Positions 5,360 to 8,486 of a DNA stretch of 8,486 bases are shown one piece after another. Source of the stretch: Candidatus Cloacimonadota bacterium (GTDB lineage Bacteria; Cloacimonadota; Cloacimonadia; Cloacimonadales; TCS61). The stretch's first letter is position 1. The number at the start of each line of letters is the position of its first letter. The notes below the pieces were generated by a model, which did not search any database, was not told where the DNA came from, and worked only from the letters and a program-made list of their open reading frames with translations. The DNA lies in contig JACNIV010000002.1 of assembly GCA_014382915.1 (NCBI GenBank), forward strand, positions 1-8,486, written 5' to 3'. The translations under genes were made by a program, and so were the position numbers.

Positions 5360-6470
5360 ATGGAATATATAGATTTTCAAAAAGAAGTACAGGAAATTAC
5401 AGGTCGAATCTCTTATATCAGGAGGTTACTTTGACACTGCTCAGATTGAGCAGAAAATAGAACAGCACGAAAGGGAGATGAACAAACCCGATTTCTGGAA
5501 TGATCAAAAAAGAGCACAAAAAGTAACCAGAGAGATCAATAATCTTCGTATTCAACTGGGAAAAGAAAAAAAAGTACAACAGATCGATGAAGACCTGAGA
5601 ACATATGGCATGCTGCTGAAAGAAGATTTCAGCGACTCATTATTGAAAGAAGCTGTTAACGAACTGTTAGAAATAAAACCTTTTATAGATGATGTAGAAA
5701 CCCAATTTCTTTTAAATGGCAAAACCGATTTCAACGATGCAATTTTAACTATTCATCCCGGAGCTGGTGGAACCGAATCGCAGGATTGGGCAGAAATGCT
5801 GCTTCGCATGTACAATCGCTGGGCTGAAAAAACGGGTTTCAAAGCAGAGATTGTAGATTACCTGCCGGGTGATGAAGCAGGACTTAAAAGCGTTACAGTG
5901 GAAATCTTTGGTAATTATGCTTACGGTAATTTAAAGGCGGAATCAGGAATTCACCGATTGGTAAGGATATCACCATTTAATGCTCAGGGAAAAAGACAGA
6001 CTTCCTTTGCTTCCGTATTTGTATATCCCATCATTGAAGATGATGCAGATATCGAGATCGACCCAAAGGAATTGAGGATAGATACTTATCGAGCCAGTGG
6101 TAAAGGCGGGCAGGGCGTAAACACAACCGATTCTGCTGTTCGGATAACTCATCTTCCTACCAATATTGTTGTTCAATGCCAGAATGAACGTTCACAAATT
6201 ATTAATCGTGATGTTGCCATGAAGATATTGAAATCACGTTTGTACCAACAGCGGGAAGAAGAACGCGAAAAAGAACGAAAGCAACTGGAAAATGCTAAAA
6301 CGGATATTGGCTGGGGGAATCAGATACGGTCTTATGTTTTCCATCCCTATCAGATGGTGAAAGATCATCGCACAAAATATGAAACCGGTAACATATCCAA
6401 CGTTATGGATGGGAATATCAGTGGATTTATGAGTGCCTATTTAAAATTTATGGCAGAGAAGAAAAGTTAA
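5360..6470 (+). CDS. prfB: Peptide chain release factor 2 (RF2), made by programmed +1 frameshift
   Basis: RF2 reads UGA and UAA and triggers peptide release on the ribosome. The product is joined from two frames: codons 1-24 from 5360, then a +1 shift at CTT-TGA (5429-5434), continuing at GAC 5433 to the TAA ending at 6470, giving 369 residues. In this numbering the SPF anticodon-mimic tripeptide is at 204-206 and the catalytic GGQ at 249-251, one residue from E. coli RF2 (205-207, 250-252), which confirms the joined reading. HPGAGGTESQDWAEMLLRMY is also family-typical. Alanine at 245 replaces the E. coli K-12 Thr246, as in most bacteria. A start at the internal ATG 5478 would lack the first 39 residues, part of the N-terminal helical domain. 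Expression is autoregulated: low RF2 slows termination at the in-frame TGA and favours the shift. dGTPase ends 62 nt upstream and uppS follows after 24 nt. Confidence 0.96.
5420..5435 (+). promoter_or_regulatory. Programmed +1 frameshift signal of prfB
   Basis: A perfect Shine-Dalgarno-like AGGAGG (5420-5425) lies three nucleotides (TTA) before the slippery CTT codon (5429-5431), followed by TGA (5432-5434) and C (5435). This is the canonical RF2 recoding module: the SD-like element pairs with 16S rRNA at unusually short spacing, and peptidyl-tRNA-Leu slips from CUU to UUU. The C after TGA is the weak termination context kept in the family. E. coli has AGGGGG TAT CTT TGA C, so spacing and slip site are identical and the SD part is even closer to consensus. 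Confidence 0.96.
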
Positions 6471-6494
6471 ATTTATTCATAACAGGAAATCTAA

Positions 6495-7226
6495 ATGAAT
6501 TATAAAGAATTGATTACTAAACTGGATAAATCAAATATGCCACGCCATATTGCCATTATCATGGATGGGAACGGACGATGGGCAAAAAAACACAAAACAA
6601 AACGTATTAACGGGCACAAAGAAGGTGTAAAAGCTGTTCGCCGTATTGTGGAAACTGCCGTGGAAGCTGGTGCGGAGTACCTTACTATTTATGCTTTTTC
6701 CACCGAAAACTGGAGACGCTCCAAAACAGAAGTTTCCTATCTTCTGAAACTTATTATGGATTCTCTGGTGAAAGAAATAGATGAACTGATCAAAAATAAT
6801 GTAAATATCAGGTTTATTGGCAGCAAGGAAAAGCTGGATGAATCATATAATAAACGAGTTATGGAAACATGTAAGAAAAGCTGGAAAAACACCGGTTTAC
6901 ATTTGAATGTGGCAATGAATTATGGTGGCAGGAAAGAGCTTCTGGACGCTTTTAACTCGATTTTGGCTGATGTATGTTCGGGTAAGTTGGATACAGAAAT
7001 AACCGAAAAAATAGTAAGTGATTATCTGTATACAGCCGGTATGCCAGAAGTGGATCTGGTGATTCGAACCAGCGGGGAAGAGAGGCTTTCCAATTTTCTC
7101 ATCTGGCAAAGTGCTTACGCCGAATTCTGGTTCACGCAAACCCTCTGGCCCGATTTCAGCCGTGAAGAATTTATACAGGCCATGCTCGATTTCCAACAAC
7201 GAAAAAGAAGATTTGGCGAAAGATAA
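6495..7226 (+). CDS. uppS: Isoprenyl transferase / undecaprenyl diphosphate synthase
   Basis: A 243-residue cis-prenyltransferase that elongates farnesyl-PP with isopentenyl-PP to undecaprenyl-PP, the lipid carrier for peptidoglycan and O-antigen; it works in the cytoplasm at the membrane surface. The signature IMDGNGRWA (22-30) has the Mg-binding D24; GHKEG (40-44), FSTENW (68-73), NYGGR (142-146) and RTSGEERLSNFLIWQSAYAE (191-210) follow in normal order, with WPDF near the end. Length is normal. AGGAA (6484-6488) lies 6 nt before the ATG. The stop TAA overlaps the ATG of cdsA by one base, so the pair is translationally coupled, an arrangement common in bacteria. Confidence 0.96.
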   Translation: MNYKELITKLDKSNMPRHIAIIMDGNGRWAKKHKTKRINGHKEGVKAVRRIVETAVEAGAEYLTIYAFSTENWRRSKTEVSYLLKLIMDSLVKEIDELIKNNVNIRFIGSKEKLDESYNKRVMETCKKSWKNTGLHLNVAMNYGGRKELLDAFNSILADVCSGKLDTEITEKIVSDYLYTAGMPEVDLVIRTSGEERLSNFLIWQSAYAEFWFTQTLWPDFSREEFIQAMLDFQQRKRRFGER

Positions 7227-8011
7227 TGGACATTATTAAAAGATTATTAGTAGCATTATTTTTCATGCCTGCAATCCTGATTATTTTCTATACAGGTGGT
7301 ATTGCACTAATAAGTTTTCTTGCACTGGTAGTTTTTATACAGACGTATGAATTGCGTGAAATATTTTTAATAAAAGAGATCAAAATACCGCTGATTACCA
7401 TTCCTCTCAGCGTTCTTGTTTTTGCGGCTGTAATTTTTTATTCATTTCCAGAGATCCTGGCAGCACTTCTTCTTATATTCATCCTGGTAATGGGAAAAGA
7501 CCTGATTTCAGGTAGATCACAAGGAACATTGAATCGAATTACTGCGACAATATTCTCCATAATATACACTTCATTTTTCCTGGCTGCTGTTTATAAAATA
7601 CGTTTATTGGATAGTGGTGCTTTCCTTATTCTAAGCTTGATTTCACTTATCTGGATCACAGATTCAGCAGCTTTTTTTGTCGGCAGGGCTTTTGGAAAAC
7701 ATCGCGGGATATTCAAAGCCAGCCCTAATAAATCGTTGGAAGGTTATTTTGCAGGAATATTAGCAGCTTTAATTGGTGCATTTGCATCATCATGGGTTTT
7801 TGATTTTACTGCAATACAAGCAATATTGCTGGCTGTATCAGTTGGAATTTTTGGTCAGTTCGGAGACCTCTTTGAATCTATGTTGAAAAGGGATGTAGGA
7901 ATTAAGGATAGCTCATCTATTTTGCCCGGACACGGTGGGGTTCTGGACAGATTAGACAGCCTACAAATAGCTGCCCCTGTTTTTTATCTGTTACTCTTTT
8001 TTTTCAAATAA
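7226..8011 (+). CDS. cdsA: Phosphatidate cytidylyltransferase (CDP-diacylglycerol synthase)
   Basis: A 261-residue inner-membrane enzyme converting phosphatidate and CTP to CDP-diacylglycerol, the branch-point precursor of phospholipids. Most of the chain is hydrophobic, with roughly seven or eight predicted membrane segments (for example 7-22, 24-40, 54-72, 75-90, 106-123, 131-150, 172-190, 196-212). The C-terminal family signature runs 218-244: SMLKRDVGIKDSS then LPGHGGVLDRLDS, with the acidic residues that bind metal and CTP. WITDSAAFFVGRAFGK (143-158) and SPNKSLEGYFAG (166-177) are also family blocks. The ATG shares a base with the uppS stop and has no clear SD of its own, consistent with coupled translation. 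The short C-terminal tail ends in FFFK. Confidence 0.94.
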   Translation: MDIIKRLLVALFFMPAILIIFYTGGIALISFLALVVFIQTYELREIFLIKEIKIPLITIPLSVLVFAAVIFYSFPEILAALLLIFILVMGKDLISGRSQGTLNRITATIFSIIYTSFFLAAVYKIRLLDSGAFLILSLISLIWITDSAAFFVGRAFGKHRGIFKASPNKSLEGYFAGILAALIGAFASSWVFDFTAIQAILLAVSVGIFGQFGDLFESMLKRDVGIKDSSSILPGHGGVLDRLDSLQIAAPVFYLLLFFFK

Positions 8012-8015
8012 GGAG
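8011..8015 (+). promoter_or_regulatory. Ribosome binding site supporting the rmlB start with N-terminal extension
   Basis: AGGAG overlaps the last base of the cdsA stop codon and lies 5 nt before the ATG at 8021. It supports that start even though it adds about 22 residues before the usual beginning of the dehydratase fold. Confidence 0.8.
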
Positions 8016-8020
8016 ATTAA

Positions 8021-8486
8021 ATGAAAAAAGTAATTAAAGAAAATTTCGCTTTCTTCGATACGAAGGGATTAAATAATAAAAACCTGCCCAAAATAGTTCT
8101 TATTACCGGCGGAGCTGGTTTTATCGGTTCCAATTTTATCCGCTATTTGATCAGAAAATACCCAGATTATAAGATCATAAATTTCGATAAACTTACGTAT
8201 GCAGGCAACTTATATAACCTGGAAATGATAGATGATAATCCCAATTACGCCTTTATGAGAGGTGATGTTTCCAATAAGGCGGATGTAAAGAATGTATTCG
8301 AGCAGTTCAATCCCGATTTCGTGGTTCATTTTGCTGCAGAATCTCACGTGGACAGAAGCATCATCAATCCGGATCTTTTTTTGCAGACCAATATCCTGGG
8401 CACACAGATACTTCTCAATTATTCACGTGAATATAAAGTGGAAAAATTTGTTCTAATCTCTACCGATGAGGTTTATGGTTCTATTC
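8021..8486 (+). CDS. rmlB: dTDP-glucose 4,6-dehydratase (RmlB-type), partial at the window end
   Basis: The first 155 codons of an NAD-dependent short-chain dehydrogenase-type sugar dehydratase, cut by the window edge. It should convert dTDP-glucose to dTDP-4-keto-6-deoxyglucose for rhamnose or other deoxysugars of surface polysaccharides. The Rossmann motif TGGAGFIG is at 29-36; NFDKLTYAGN (54-63) contains the NAD-ribose-binding D56 and is diagnostic for RmlB; AAESHVDRS (105-113) and STDEVYG (147-153) with the catalytic T-D-E follow. The YxxxK motif lies beyond the window. A 22-residue N-terminal extension, partly charged (MKKVIKENFAFFDTKGLNNK), precedes the fold; no other ATG, GTG or TTG start lies in frame between 8021 and the Rossmann motif. 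It lies 9 nt after cdsA. A UDP- or GDP-sugar dehydratase is less likely given LTYAGN. Confidence 0.9.
   Translation, partial: MKKVIKENFAFFDTKGLNNKNLPKIVLITGGAGFIGSNFIRYLIRKYPDYKIINFDKLTYAGNLYNLEMIDDNPNYAFMRGDVSNKADVKNVFEQFNPDFVVHFAAESHVDRSIINPDLFLQTNILGTQILLNYSREYKVEKFVLISTDEVYGSI

Noticed and set aside
5478..6470. prfB starting at the internal ATG 5478
   Set aside because: The 5360 start with AGGAG, the canonical recoding site and the SPF/GGQ numbering all support the frameshifted longer product.
1..8486. tRNA or rRNA genes, CRISPR arrays, insertion sequences, prophage or defence genes
   Set aside because: I found no evenly spaced repeats, transposase or integrase motifs, or tRNA-like cloverleaf in the gaps. 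Coding regions are housekeeping genes with similar base composition, with no sign of recent transfer.

Overview
The window looks like chromosomal DNA from an AT-rich, Gram-negative bacterium of the FCB superphylum. The clearest sign is a secreted endonuclease I whose C-terminus has the 'YPNPF ... GIYFYQL ... K' architecture of type IX (Por)-type sorting / FlgD-like domains. The usual Shine-Dalgarno motifs (AGGAG, GGAG, AGGAA) sit 5-6 nt before most starts, which argues against Bacteroidota proper. Together with the style of the sorting domain this makes Candidatus Cloacimonadota or a neighbouring lineage my best guess. That is an inference, not a phylogenetic result.

Layout. Positions 1-378 hold no gene; they start with a compact run of three hairpins that looks like a REP-type repeat. 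Next comes a two-gene + strand unit: a PP-loop (MnmA/ThiI-like) tRNA sulfurtransferase homologue with an NFACT-R-like C-terminal domain (379-1362), and 8 nt later a glyoxalase II-like metallo-beta-lactamase hydrolase (1371-2009). A convergent - strand gene (2067-3167) encodes the secreted endonuclease I; its sorting domain carries two short repeat-derived insertions. The 324-nt divergent gap (3168-3491) holds a second, different REP-like hairpin and a 12-bp perfect inverted repeat.

From 3492 to the window end six genes run head-to-tail on the + strand: trmB (tRNA m7G46 methyltransferase), a dGTPase-family HD phosphohydrolase, prfB (release factor 2), uppS (undecaprenyl-PP synthase), cdsA (CDP-diacylglycerol synthase), and the start of an rmlB-type dTDP-glucose 4,6-dehydratase cut by the window edge. 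Gaps are 30, 62, 24, -1 and 9 nt, consistent with one or two operons. uppS makes the lipid carrier for peptidoglycan and O-antigen, cdsA activates phosphatidate for phospholipid synthesis, and rmlB starts dTDP-deoxysugar synthesis, so the 3' half is an envelope-precursor block behind translation and nucleotide-pool genes.

The most solid special feature is the programmed +1 frameshift in prfB: the gene starts at 5360, not at the internal ATG at 5478, and shifts at CTT-TGA-C behind a perfect AGGAGG. I found no wholly new system. The best candidates for a second look are the PP-loop/NFACT-R fusion with its CxxC...C cysteines, and the heptanucleotide tandem repeat inside the nuclease gene.
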